Assembly: GCA_900468065.1 (NCBI GenBank)
Contig: UBTA01000121.1
Coordinates: 1-58,959 of the forward strand
DNA length: 58,959 bases
Direction of reading: 5' to 3'
DNA from: Hyphomicrobiales bacterium
Lineage (GTDB): Bacteria > Pseudomonadota > Alphaproteobacteria > Rhizobiales > Rhizobiaceae
The position numbers and the translations under genes are program-made. The notes beneath the pieces were generated by a model, which was not told the origin of the DNA, made no database searches, and saw only the letters and a list, made by a program, of their open reading frames with translations. Shown piece by piece: positions 26,037 to 34,104 of this stretch. How positions within the stretch are numbered: the stretch's first letter is position 1; the number at the start of each line of letters is the position of its first letter.

Positions 26037-27248
26037 ATGAAGTTTGCCGCAATTGTCATTTCCATGCTCGTGTCGTTCACGGCCAGCGTTTCCACGGCCG
26101 CACCGATGCAGGAACCGAAGAAGAATCTCCCGATCTCACCGCCGTCGAAAGCGATGATACTGCCGTTAAAGAAGATCGACAATCCTGGCAAGTTGCGGGC
26201 ATTTTGTGCCGTGGATCGGCATTGTTCGCTGCAGGAATATTCCGTTGCGCTCGGAGTGTGTGGTCTGTTCGTTATCAAAGACGGGGCTGTACGGGTTGAG
26301 ATGTACAACAACACGGACAAAATCCGCTGCGACACCGAGGACAACGGTATCGGAAAGCTTTTTGGTGTGGCGTCGGTCACCAAGTCGATAACCTCCACGC
26401 TGCTTGCCCAGGCAATTGCCAAAAAATATGACCTGCAAAGCAAATCCGATTTCACAGGTTTTCTGGAGAAGCGCCAGGTCGGTGGGTTCTTGATGCCAAG
26501 CGAAAGGAAGGCGATCGAACAAGGATACGCGAGTGTCACGCTCGACCATTTGCTCGGGATGAGATCTGGCGTGCGCTGGCGGGAGTATGCGAACTGGCCT
26601 TTCCGCTCAGACGCCGATCGATTTGACGACCGAGTACGCCTACCCCCGCGAAAAGAGACATTGCTGGAGTTTGCCGCGCACTACAAGCTCCGCCGACCGG
26701 AGACCCACAAATTCAACTACTCAGCACTTGATGCCTCGATGGCGATGGCTGTCGCAGCGAGCGCAGTCAAAGGTGGTCACCTCATGAAAGCCTTCGAGAC
26801 GGGCATCTGGTCGATGATCGAAGCCGAACACGCCGCCAGTTGGAACGTTGACAAGGAAGGGCGCCCTATTGGCTCATGCTGTTTCCGAGCCCGAATTGAC
26901 GATCTCGCTCGTTTCGGTGATTTCGTACTCAACAAAGGCAAGGGCAAGATGCCATCGGCCTGGTTTGATTTCATTTCAGCTCCGACCAAGGAAAGTTTCG
27001 ACCTAGAGGACGAGGATGACGGACCAGACGACAGTTGCAAGCTCGGTTACGGCTATTTTTGGTGGCTTAGGAAAGGTCGAGATGACTTTACCGCTTATGG
27101 CCGCGATGGCCAATTTATCCACATCTATCCCAATGAAAGGACCGTGATTGTCCAGTTATCTGACTGGAACCTGACCGAGGTACCCAGCCAAGCGAGATGC
27201 ATAGCGCTGAAAACCCAGGATGAGATCGTACAACAACTTGAGAAATAG
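26037..27248 (+). CDS. Secreted serine hydrolase (beta-lactamase/class C-like)
   Basis: A 403-residue exported serine hydrolase of the beta-lactamase class C/esterase family. A signal peptide (MKFAAIVISMLVSFTASVST) starts at the ATG at 26037; an ATG at 26022 adds five residues without a signal. The nucleophile motif S-x-x-K is in GVASVTKSITS (Ser about residue 113), the Tyr motif is YSA (FNYSALDAS) rather than the common YxN, and the third motif is in YGRDGQFIHI. Six or more Cys suggest disulfides. Likely an esterase, amidase or penicillin-binding-like enzyme; a classic beta-lactamase is less likely. Confidence 0.85.
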   Translation: MKFAAIVISMLVSFTASVSTAAPMQEPKKNLPISPPSKAMILPLKKIDNPGKLRAFCAVDRHCSLQEYSVALGVCGLFVIKDGAVRVEMYNNTDKIRCDTEDNGIGKLFGVASVTKSITSTLLAQAIAKKYDLQSKSDFTGFLEKRQVGGFLMPSERKAIEQGYASVTLDHLLGMRSGVRWREYANWPFRSDADRFDDRVRLPPRKETLLEFAAHYKLRRPETHKFNYSALDASMAMAVAASAVKGGHLMKAFETGIWSMIEAEHAASWNVDKEGRPIGSCCFRARIDDLARFGDFVLNKGKGKMPSAWFDFISAPTKESFDLEDEDDGPDDSCKLGYGYFWWLRKGRDDFTAYGRDGQFIHIYPNERTVIVQLSDWNLTEVPSQARCIALKTQDEIVQQLEK

Positions 27249-27515
27249 CAGGAGCTACCGGACACCCGCTCGCCGCACCACGATTGCCTTCCGAGATCGG
27301 CGTTGGAGAGGAAGATGGCGCATGGGGCAAGGCCTATGACAAGCCTAAGAAACGCGTCAGCCCAGCGAGCAACTCTCAAGCCACGCGTCTTTACTGGTGG
27401 CCCAGCGATAGGACGCTGTATTCGCAATCTGTTTGCGGAAGGTAACAACATGTTTCCAGCCCATTGAAACTGTCTCCCGCGATCACGATCTCAACTGTGA
27501 TCATCGGAGTTTCAA

Positions 27516-27887
27516 ATGCTGTACGTCACCATTTCCTTATGCGCCATAGTCTGCACATTCTTTATTGGACGGTTTTTCGCCGCGAAGACGCGTCTGGTCG
27601 AGGAGGATATCGATGAGGCCATTATTCGTAAATTTTCTGCATCGCCAATGAACATCGAGCTTAGGCGCTTGCGAGAACAGAACGGTGTGATGCGTAACTT
27701 GCTCATCGATATGTTGGAGAACGAGGGTTCAGTCGCACCTGCCTCGACTATAACCGCCGATGATCAAGCTCGTGCCATGAAGGCGAGAATTGAGCGGCGG
27801 CGCGAGATTTTCGGAGAAGCCGTATTCGCGCTGCAGCAGGGCGGGAACAATAAGAGTACGGCGCGAAATTTCAAGATCGACGGCTGA
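27516..27887 (+). CDS. Small membrane-anchored hypothetical protein
   Basis: A 123-residue protein with one N-terminal membrane segment (residues 2-21) followed by a charged, helical cytosolic part (ELRRLREQNGVMRNLLIDML) that may form a coiled coil. CGGAGT precedes the ATG. Topology and size recall phage-shock or scaffold-type helpers, but no family is recognised. It lies between the serine hydrolase and the cold-shock gene. Confidence 0.55.
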   Translation: MLYVTISLCAIVCTFFIGRFFAAKTRLVEEDIDEAIIRKFSASPMNIELRRLREQNGVMRNLLIDMLENEGSVAPASTITADDQARAMKARIERRREIFGEAVFALQQGGNNKSTARNFKIDG

Positions 27888-28006
27888 TACAACAGTCTAA
27901 GTTGAGCCACTTGTTGCGAACATCACCGGCTCGCTGCATTTAAAACCTGTTGCGTCAAGTTCCACAGGATTGCATGTTATCCCAGTCTGAACTCGGGGGA
28001 CCTTTA

Positions 28007-28222
28007 ATGGCGACAGGTACGGTAAAATTTTTCAATGCGGACAAGGGCTTCGGTTTTATAACGCCTGAAGGCGGAGCCAAGGACATCTTCATTCATATCT
28101 CGGCACTGCAAGCATCGGGCATCCAAACGTTGCGCGAAGGCCAGAAGATATCTTTTGACACGGAACCTGACCGAATGGGCAAGGGTCCGAAAGCAATCAA
28201 CATTCAACTTGATTCTGCGTGA
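28007..28222 (+). CDS. Cold-shock domain protein (CspA family)
   Basis: A 71-residue single cold-shock domain. RNP1 is KGFGFITPE and RNP2 is DIFIHIS, both intact, so it binds single-stranded RNA/DNA as a chaperone. The opening [14 protein letters not shown] is typical of alphaproteobacteria. GGGGGA precedes the ATG. About 120 bases of leader follow the preceding gene, which is in keeping with the structured 5' UTR of csp mRNAs, though no specific element could be identified. Confidence 0.95.
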   Translation: MATGTVKFFNADKGFGFITPEGGAKDIFIHISALQASGIQTLREGQKISFDTEPDRMGKGPKAINIQLDSA

Positions 28223-28577
28223 CCCTGGCCCGCAATCCGGGACAGAGCCTTGCATGGGCACTAGACGTCAGTAGCTGAATAAACCAACAATTTCTTGTTC
28301 TTGTGGTGGTCGCCTTGGACACCTGCGATGTCGTCTAAAGGAAATACCAAGCCGTTCCGTTAAAATTGTATTTTCGGAGATAGCATCCACTCCACCTGCC
28401 ATGGTTTTAGACGGTATTACTGGGCAGAATTTATGATTTATCGCTTTACGCGGTAAGAGGGGTTGCCTGCTGCCGCCGATTGAACAGTTTTCTTGGATTC
28501 GGTTGCCAACGCGGCAAATCGACGATCATAAGGGCATGCAACCACTTTGATCCAGTGAGCGCGAGGCGTCGACGGGA
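28223..28577. other. Gene-free stretch
   Basis: About 355 bases between the cold-shock gene and the 3' end of the flavoprotein gene. No credible frame longer than a dozen codons with a ribosome site was seen. The middle part (28300-28440) is relatively A+T rich. Confidence 0.4.
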
Positions 28578-29692
28578 TCATCGTCCGTCGATCGACGCGG
28601 CGATTTGCAGCGCTTCCTTGGCCATTTGCCGGAGAAGGCCCGTTGCTACCACATTGAACCCGCAAAAATATAGGCCATCGTTAGCCGGCTGGAGCTCCCC
28701 CCGCGCCGGGCCCTCGGCACCGCCAAATCTTTGTGCAAAATCCGGCAGCAGTGTTTCGAGGGCTGGCTTGTAGCCTGTCGCCAAAATGATCGCGTCGAAG
28801 ACGTCGCATCGTCCGTCGACAAAAGACACTTGGCGATCTTCGGTATTCGAAATCCCGCCGAATACCTGGATATCACCGGATCTGATACGTTCTATCGTTC
28901 CGATATTGATCAGGGGGGTGCGGGCCGTTTTTTTCACGTCGTCATTGGACCGTCACTTGACCGTTTAAGCCCAAACCTGCCGATATCTCCGAAACGCAAC
29001 TGCAAGAATGGAGCGTTTACGGCGTCAACCATCCGCGAGGGAAAATACTGCTGCGCTATGGCAATGCTTGCAGTCGGCACCCCAAACATTTCAAGCGGCA
29101 CGACGTTGACCGGTCCTCGGACAGACAGACCCACAAACAGACCGGCATCAGCGCATTCTAACGCAATTTCACCGGCCGAGTTGCCAAAGCCCACGACGAG
29201 CACACGCTCCGCGGCGAGTTGCGCCGCGTTTCGAAACTCGCATGAGTGGAGGAGTTTTCCCGTGAACCGCTCCTGTCCTTTCCAGCTCGGGCGGTTCGGC
29301 GTGTTCGCAAGACCGGTCGCGACAATGACGTTTTCGGCGCGAAGCATTCCTTCCGTACTTTCCACTATCCAGAGTCCATCTTTTCTGATCGCGGTCGCAG
29401 CTACACCGCATCGAAGTTCGACGTCGCAGGAACGTGCATAATCTCCGAGATATTCAATGAACTGAAGCCGGGATGGATACTTCGGAAAGCCGCTTGGCAT
29501 CGGTCTTCCGGGCAGACTGGAATGCACCTTGTGTGTATGCAAATGAAGCCGGTCATAATGCCGATGCCACGAGGAACCCAGCCTGTCTGCTCGTTCAAGA
29601 ACGAGCGATGAATGACCGAGCGCGCGAAGAGCGCCAGCGCACGCCAATCCCGCCGGTCCTGCACCGACAATAATTGTTTCCGATGCTGTCAT
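28578..29692 (-). pseudogene. Flavin-containing monooxygenase (YUCCA-like), frameshifted
   Basis: Two overlapping frames together make one FAD/NADPH monooxygenase of about 370 residues. The upstream frame (29692-28934) has the FAD site VGAGPAGLACAGALRALG, the GFGNSAGE NADPH site and VATGLANTP. The downstream frame (28937-28578) continues TPLINIGTIERIRSGDIQVF and the ILATGYKPALETLLPDF motif. The break falls at a run of seven A on the coding strand (ACGTGAAAAAAACGG), where one base appears to be missing. It could be true inactivation, a sequencing error or slippage-tolerant expression. A GTG at 28937 could re-initiate, but that would give only the C-terminal third. Confidence 0.8.
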
Positions 29693-29790
29693 CGAGCTCT
29701 CCAGTCTGACTTGCCCATGGAGGCGATTGTAGCATGGCGAGCGCTATGCAGACTGTGCGAATATGGAACATGGGTGCGTTCCGGCGTTGA

Positions 29791-30048
29791 CTGAAAAAAC
29801 AACAGCCGCTGGGCGGACATCTGACGCCTGAGCGGCACACGTTCTCATTTTCTCCGGAGGAAGGCGAACTGCCGGCGCAAACCGATACCGATACGCTCGC
29901 GCGCGTCTACGGGGCGATTATCCAGGGCATGTCTGCGCAGGCCTGCGATGGTGCCTGCAATGCGCGGCTGAAACGGCTGATCGATCTCGCACTAACGGCC
30001 TGGCCTGGGAGTGCAGCACCTAGGCAGGTTCGGCGCAAAGACACGTGA
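29791..30048 (+). pseudogene. C-terminal fragment of a TetR/AcrR regulator
   Basis: From 29791 one frame encodes LTPERHTFSFSPEEGELPAQ, then TDTDTLARVYGAIIQGMSAQ and LKRLIDLALTAWPGS, the ligand-binding C-terminal pattern of TetR regulators. The DNA-binding N-terminal half is absent and no start codon is present. It lies between the flavoprotein start and the convergent end of an SDR gene. It may be what remains of a regulator of the broken flavoprotein gene. Confidence 0.6.
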
Positions 30049-30142
30049 ATTACCGTGAGTGGTGTTCATTTCCAGGCCTGGGACATTTGGCGCGTAGGCA
30101 GGCAGCGATCGACGCTGCCCGTTCTCCGCGTGATGACAGAGC

Positions 30143-30934
30143 CTATAGCGTATCGATAACGCCTCCGTCGACACGCACGGAAGCCCCCGTTGTGGCCGAG
30201 GCCAGGGGCGACGCTAGATAAGTCACAACGTTCGCAACTTCCTCGACGCTCGCCGCTCTTTGAATAATCGACGTACTGCGATGTTGTTTGACGAAAGCCG
30301 CTGCCAGTTCCTCAATGGGTAGGCCCGTCTTTTGCCTTTCATCCTCAAGCATGGCCTGGACGCCTTCGGACAGCGTGGGGCCGGGAAGGACGGAGTTGAC
30401 GGTGACGCCGGTCCCGGCCATCCGCTTCGCCAGACCCCGGGCGACGGCAATGTCCGCTGTCTTGCTGACGCCGTAGTGGATCATCTCAACTGGAATGTTG
30501 AAGCCGGATTCCGACGCGAGGAAGATCACGCGTCCCCAGTTCAGCTTTTGCATGCCTGGCAGATATGCCCGCGATAGTCTGACTGCGGACATGACGTTAA
30601 CCTGCCAGTGACGATCCCAGACCTCGTCGTCTGCGTCGAAGAAATCGATGGGCTGGAAAATTCCGGCATTGTTGATCAGGATATCCGCATGTGGAACCTT
30701 GGCGACGAGGGCCGCGCAACCTTCTGCGGTCGAAAGATCTGCGGCCACCCCATTCATACTTCCGGTGATCCCCTCGCCTTTGAGCCGTTCTACGGCCCTT
30801 GCGGTTTTGTCTTCGGACCGGCCGTTGATGATCGTGTCCGCGCCGGACTTCGCAAGCTGTCGGGCGATTGCGTAGCCGATGCCCTCGGTCGATCCCGTGA
30901 CCAAGGCCGTCTTTCCGGTAAGATCGATCTGCAT
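30143..30934 (-). CDS. Short-chain dehydrogenase/reductase
   Basis: A 263-residue SDR with GSTEGIGYAIARQLA (nucleotide site, residues ~14-28), NNAG (~89), the catalytic Ser in FLASESGF and Tyr/Lys in YGVSK (~153-157). The C-terminus VRVDGGVIDTL is typical of the 3-oxoacyl-ACP reductase-like branch. Arg in INGRSED after beta-2 suggests NADPH. It is the third gene of the operon that starts with the hydrolase-cupin fusion (21 bases after the YcaC-like gene). Confidence 0.93.
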   Translation of the reverse strand: MQIDLTGKTALVTGSTEGIGYAIARQLAKSGADTIINGRSEDKTARAVERLKGEGITGSMNGVAADLSTAEGCAALVAKVPHADILINNAGIFQPIDFFDADDEVWDRHWQVNVMSAVRLSRAYLPGMQKLNWGRVIFLASESGFNIPVEMIHYGVSKTADIAVARGLAKRMAGTGVTVNSVLPGPTLSEGVQAMLEDERQKTGLPIEELAAAFVKQHRSTSIIQRAASVEEVANVVTYLASPLASATTGASVRVDGGVIDTL

Positions 30935-30955
30935 TTTCCGTGCTCCCGTCTGAGT

Positions 30956-31567
30956 TCAATGGCCTTCAACTGTGAAAAGGATATCTGCAAAACCTGGAAC
31001 AGTCTCTACCCGGTTCCAGTCCCGTTGAAGTTCGCAGATCAACTGCACCCACGAGACCGGTTTGCCGCCGGCTTGTACGAGCCTCGTCAGTCCCGCCTCA
31101 TGGGCTTCGTGCGAGGTTCCGCCTATGCAGTCGACGACCGGATATACTTCGAAGCCTTCATTGATCGCGTCGAGAGCGGGATGAACGAGGCAGACTTCGG
31201 TCCACAGGGCCGCCATAATCAGCTTGTTACGGTCCGCGGCCTTCACCGCGCGATTAAAGTCCTCGTCCTCCCAGGCATTGATCGATGTGCGGTCGATCGG
31301 CTGCACGTCGGAGAGAACGTCAGTGATCTGATGGATGGTGGGCATGTTGCGGCCCGTCTGGACGTTGACCGTCGAAAGGATGATCGGCATCTCGTAGAGT
31401 TTTGCGATCCGGGCCAGCGCCGTGATATTCGCAACCAGTTCCCGCTTCGGTCGGGAGGCGATGGAAGACACCTGGACGGGCTGGAAGTCGATGATGATCA
31501 CGGCAGCGTTTTGCGGTGTCAGAAGATGGTCGCCGACGGGGTCTCTGCGATGGGCAAATGATGTCAT
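30956..31567 (-). CDS. Isochorismatase-family hydrolase (YcaC-like)
   Basis: A 203-residue cysteine hydrolase of the isochorismatase superfamily. Catalytic residues are visible: Asp in VIIIDFQ (about residue 27), Lys within the mid region, and the nucleophile Cys in WTEVCLVHPALDA. GGTSHEAHEAG is the YcaC subgroup signature. The frame runs on upstream into the hydrolase-cupin gene, but GGGAGAG places the start at 31567. It is the second gene of the operon, 13 bases after the fusion gene. Substrate unknown. Confidence 0.92.
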   Translation of the reverse strand: MTSFAHRRDPVGDHLLTPQNAAVIIIDFQPVQVSSIASRPKRELVANITALARIAKLYEMPIILSTVNVQTGRNMPTIHQITDVLSDVQPIDRTSINAWEDEDFNRAVKAADRNKLIMAALWTEVCLVHPALDAINEGFEVYPVVDCIGGTSHEAHEAGLTRLVQAGGKPVSWVQLICELQRDWNRVETVPGFADILFTVEGH

Positions 31568-31580
31568 ATCTTGCTCTCCC

Positions 31581-32918
31581 TCACTTGCTTGCGGCTGCGT
31601 CGGCGGCGTCGACGTACTGGGTGTCGGTCGGACCGACGCCTGTGATAAAGACCGTCGCCGCTTTGTCTTGCGTGAATGCGAAATGCGCGGTGTTTGCAGG
31701 TTCGGTGTAAAAGCCTCCAGGTCCCAGGGCCGACGCGTCGGCATCGTCTGCTTTTTGGCCATATCCGAAATGCCATTCGCCGGAGATGACGAGCGCCTGC
31801 CGGTCATCGCGATGACTGTGTGCGGCGATGCGGGTATGGGCCGCCACTTGAAGCTCGATAGCGTACGGGCCGGGTCTCGTTGGATCGCCGGACAGGACAA
31901 CCATCTTAACCCCCTGTTGACCGGAGGTCCCCGCTCCGCCCTGGCCATGGCTCAATGCTGCGACGTCATCCGCTTTTAGTCGCGTCGGCTTCAGCACGAT
32001 TGGATCCGCAGCGCCGAGGAAGGCCCGGATTGACGCGACCGTCGCCTCTGGCTGCTCTTCCATCAGCCAATGGCCGGAACTTGCGATGACGACCTGATGC
32101 ACGTCATCGGCGGCGAAGCGCATGACATGCGCCATCATCGGACCAAAGGAGCGCTCGCCCCCGATCGCCAGAACCGGCATTTGCAAACGACCCTTCACCA
32201 GGGCGGCGCGATTATCGATCGCATCCTGATCGAATGCAGCGAACTGCATGAACCCGGCGTGCATGCGTCCAGGCTTCGAGTACAATTCCGCATAGTGCTC
32301 ACGAGAGGCTTCCGTGAACCTCGACGGGTCGGCGGCAAACTCGTTCCAGAAGCGATCGAGATAGATCCGCTCCCGTCCCTGCACCAAGCGCTCCATGTCG
32401 CGACCGCCAAAACGGAAGTGCCACAGCAACGGACTTTTGAGGATCTCTTCCCAAGGTCCTATACCGGGAACGGGAGCGTCCATCATCACAAGGCGCGTCG
32501 TGCGGTCGGGATATTCCCTGGCAAAGGCATAAGCGACCATGTTGCCGATGTCGTGACCGACGACGTCGGCCTTCGATACCTTCAGCGTATCCAGGACGCC
32601 TGCTAGGTCCTTCGCCTCGTTCTGTTTCGTAAAACCATCCGTCGCCATGGCAGACAGACCCATCCCTCGCAAATCCGGGGCGATCACGGTGTGGTCGGCC
32701 ATCAGCTCCGCCGCGAGCGGCGCCCACATGTCGCCTGTGTCACCATATCCGTGGATCAGCAGGACCGCAGGACCCTTCCCGCCAATTCTCACATGTATCG
32801 TCGTACCGTTGCTTTTGATCTCCAGTGTCCGGAAGGTCTCGGGGAAGTCGAAGGACTCCGCCGCCGCTTCGCTGCCAAGTAGAAGGCAGACCGCTATTGC
32901 CGCCAGTATCTGTTTCAT
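31581..32918 (-). CDS. Exported alpha/beta hydrolase fused to a C-terminal cupin
   Basis: A 445-residue two-domain protein. A signal peptide (MKQILAAIAVCLLLGSEAAA) is followed by an epoxide hydrolase/dehalogenase-type alpha/beta hydrolase (about 30-305): oxyanion segment LLIHGYGDTGDMW, Asp nucleophile in VVGHDIGNMVAYAFA and catalytic His in SSGHWLMEEQP. A linker leads to a cupin at ~330-440 (HTRIAAHSHRDDRQALVISG, with two His that may bind metal). Natural hydrolases of this family lack the cupin, so this fusion is notable. It heads a three-gene operon and is divergent from two AraC genes. Confidence 0.88.
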   Translation of the reverse strand: MKQILAAIAVCLLLGSEAAAESFDFPETFRTLEIKSNGTTIHVRIGGKGPAVLLIHGYGDTGDMWAPLAAELMADHTVIAPDLRGMGLSAMATDGFTKQNEAKDLAGVLDTLKVSKADVVGHDIGNMVAYAFAREYPDRTTRLVMMDAPVPGIGPWEEILKSPLLWHFRFGGRDMERLVQGRERIYLDRFWNEFAADPSRFTEASREHYAELYSKPGRMHAGFMQFAAFDQDAIDNRAALVKGRLQMPVLAIGGERSFGPMMAHVMRFAADDVHQVVIASSGHWLMEEQPEATVASIRAFLGAADPIVLKPTRLKADDVAALSHGQGGAGTSGQQGVKMVVLSGDPTRPGPYAIELQVAAHTRIAAHSHRDDRQALVISGEWHFGYGQKADDADASALGPGGFYTEPANTAHFAFTQDKAATVFITGVGPTDTQYVDAADAAASK

Positions 32919-32921
32919 TGA

Positions 32922-32945
32922 AAACCCTCCATTGATGGAGGGTTT
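32922..32945 (-). promoter_or_regulatory. 24-bp inverted repeat covering the ribosome site
   Basis: Eleven-base perfect arms (AAACCCTCCAT / ATGGAGGGTTT) with a two-base centre end four bases before the ATG at 32918. On the minus strand the arm nearest the gene contains GGAGGG, its Shine-Dalgarno. As RNA it would form a stable hairpin that hides the ribosome site; as DNA it could be an operator. Confidence 0.65.
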
Positions 32946-33159
32946 CTACTACGAGTGCGGGCTGACCATCTTGCACGATCTGATCGTTTCTGGCGCAAAA
33001 CTGAAGGGGCGGAGCTGTTGCCTCCTTAAAGGGAACAATCCGTCACATGGTTCACGTTTCGACTAACAACCGCAAAAAAATTCAAGACAGCGACGAGACA
33101 TTACACTAGCGTGCTGGGCGAGAAGTGAGAGCTTCGAGACCGCGTGGCGAGGGCGATAC

Positions 33160-34071
33160 GTGCAATCCGATCCTGCCTATGGCCAGAAGTTCGTCAGTCC
33201 GTTCAAAGCGGACTCGGTATCGCAGCTTGCCGTGTCGGGACCAAAGAAGTCGCGCCTTTTGGTCTCGCGACTTCGACGAGATACGCCGGGGCACGGTCTG
33301 GTAACGGCTCCCCAGCAAGAAGGCGGCGCAGTCTACTCTGTCCTTCTGCAGCTTCGTGAGCAGACGAGCCGAGAGCTCTTCGTTGCCGACAAATGCGTCC
33401 ATCGTGGCTCATACGCGGCACGCACGACCAGCATCGTCAATCATCTCGAGCGCCCGATGGCGAACCTGCTGAGCCCCTTCGACAACTTGATGTTTACGGT
33501 TCCCCAGATCACGCTCGACGAGATTGCCGACGAACGCGGCGTGGCGCGAGTGAACCAGCTTTACTGTAGGGCTGGCGGCGTCTTTGATGAGACGGTCTGG
33601 CATCTGGGCAACGCTCTCCTTCCGGTTTTGGAACGTCCCAACGAAGTCGGCGCGCTCTATGCCCAGCAACTCATGCTCGCCATCAACACGTACTTTGCCC
33701 AGACTTTCGGCGGACTGCGGCAGCCGAAAGATAAAGCGGGAATGCTTGCGAGCTGGCAGCTGAAGCGAGCGACTGAGTCAATGACGTCGCTTGCGGACGA
33801 CGATCTCTCTCTCAAGGAACTCGCATCTCAATGCGGGCTTTCCATCAGCTATTTCGTGCGCGCGTTCAAATCCACGACGGGCGATTCCCCGCATCGTTGG
33901 ATACTGCGTCACCGCATCGAATGCGCCAAGTCGATGCTCGCGCAGGGCGATGCGAGCCTCGTCGATATCGCAACAAGCTGCGGCTTTGCCGATCAAAGCC
34001 ATTTCACCCGAATGTTCAGGTCGTTCGTCGGCGTCACCCCGGCGGCCTGGCGACGGGCAGTAAGATCCTGA
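33160..34071 (+). CDS. AraC-family regulator (paralogue 1)
   Basis: A 303-residue AraC regulator starting at a GTG. The C-terminal double HTH (about 205-298) shows LSLKELASQCGLSISYFVRA and LVDIATSCGFADQSHFTRMF followed by GVTPAAWRR. The N-terminal effector domain (residues 1-180) has no obvious cupin signature. It is divergent from the hydrolase-cupin operon, which it probably controls, and is followed 33 bases later by a paralogue of similar layout. Confidence 0.92.
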   Translation: MQSDPAYGQKFVSPFKADSVSQLAVSGPKKSRLLVSRLRRDTPGHGLVTAPQQEGGAVYSVLLQLREQTSRELFVADKCVHRGSYAARTTSIVNHLERPMANLLSPFDNLMFTVPQITLDEIADERGVARVNQLYCRAGGVFDETVWHLGNALLPVLERPNEVGALYAQQLMLAINTYFAQTFGGLRQPKDKAGMLASWQLKRATESMTSLADDDLSLKELASQCGLSISYFVRAFKSTTGDSPHRWILRHRIECAKSMLAQGDASLVDIATSCGFADQSHFTRMFRSFVGVTPAAWRRAVRS

Positions 34072-34090
34072 GGATCTGCGATCCTCAGGA
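34066..34090 (+). promoter_or_regulatory. Intercistronic hairpin between the AraC paralogues
   Basis: Perfect 11-base arms (TCCTGAGGATC / GATCCTCAGGA) with a three-base loop. The first arm includes the stop codon of paralogue 1; the second ends in CAGGA, the beginning of the AGGAGGAAGGG ribosome site of paralogue 2. It may attenuate or uncouple the second gene. Confidence 0.6.
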
Positions 34091-34104
34091 GGAAGGGAGC
34101 TCAC

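Noticed and set aside
31568..31948. 5' extension of the YcaC-like frame
   Set aside because: Lies inside the hydrolase-cupin gene in another phase; a strong ribosome site marks 31567.
33032..33058. GGAAC-N18-CGTT before the first AraC gene as an EcfG promoter
   Set aside because: Spacer is longer than the usual 16-17 bases and the start is 100 bases away; too weak to list.
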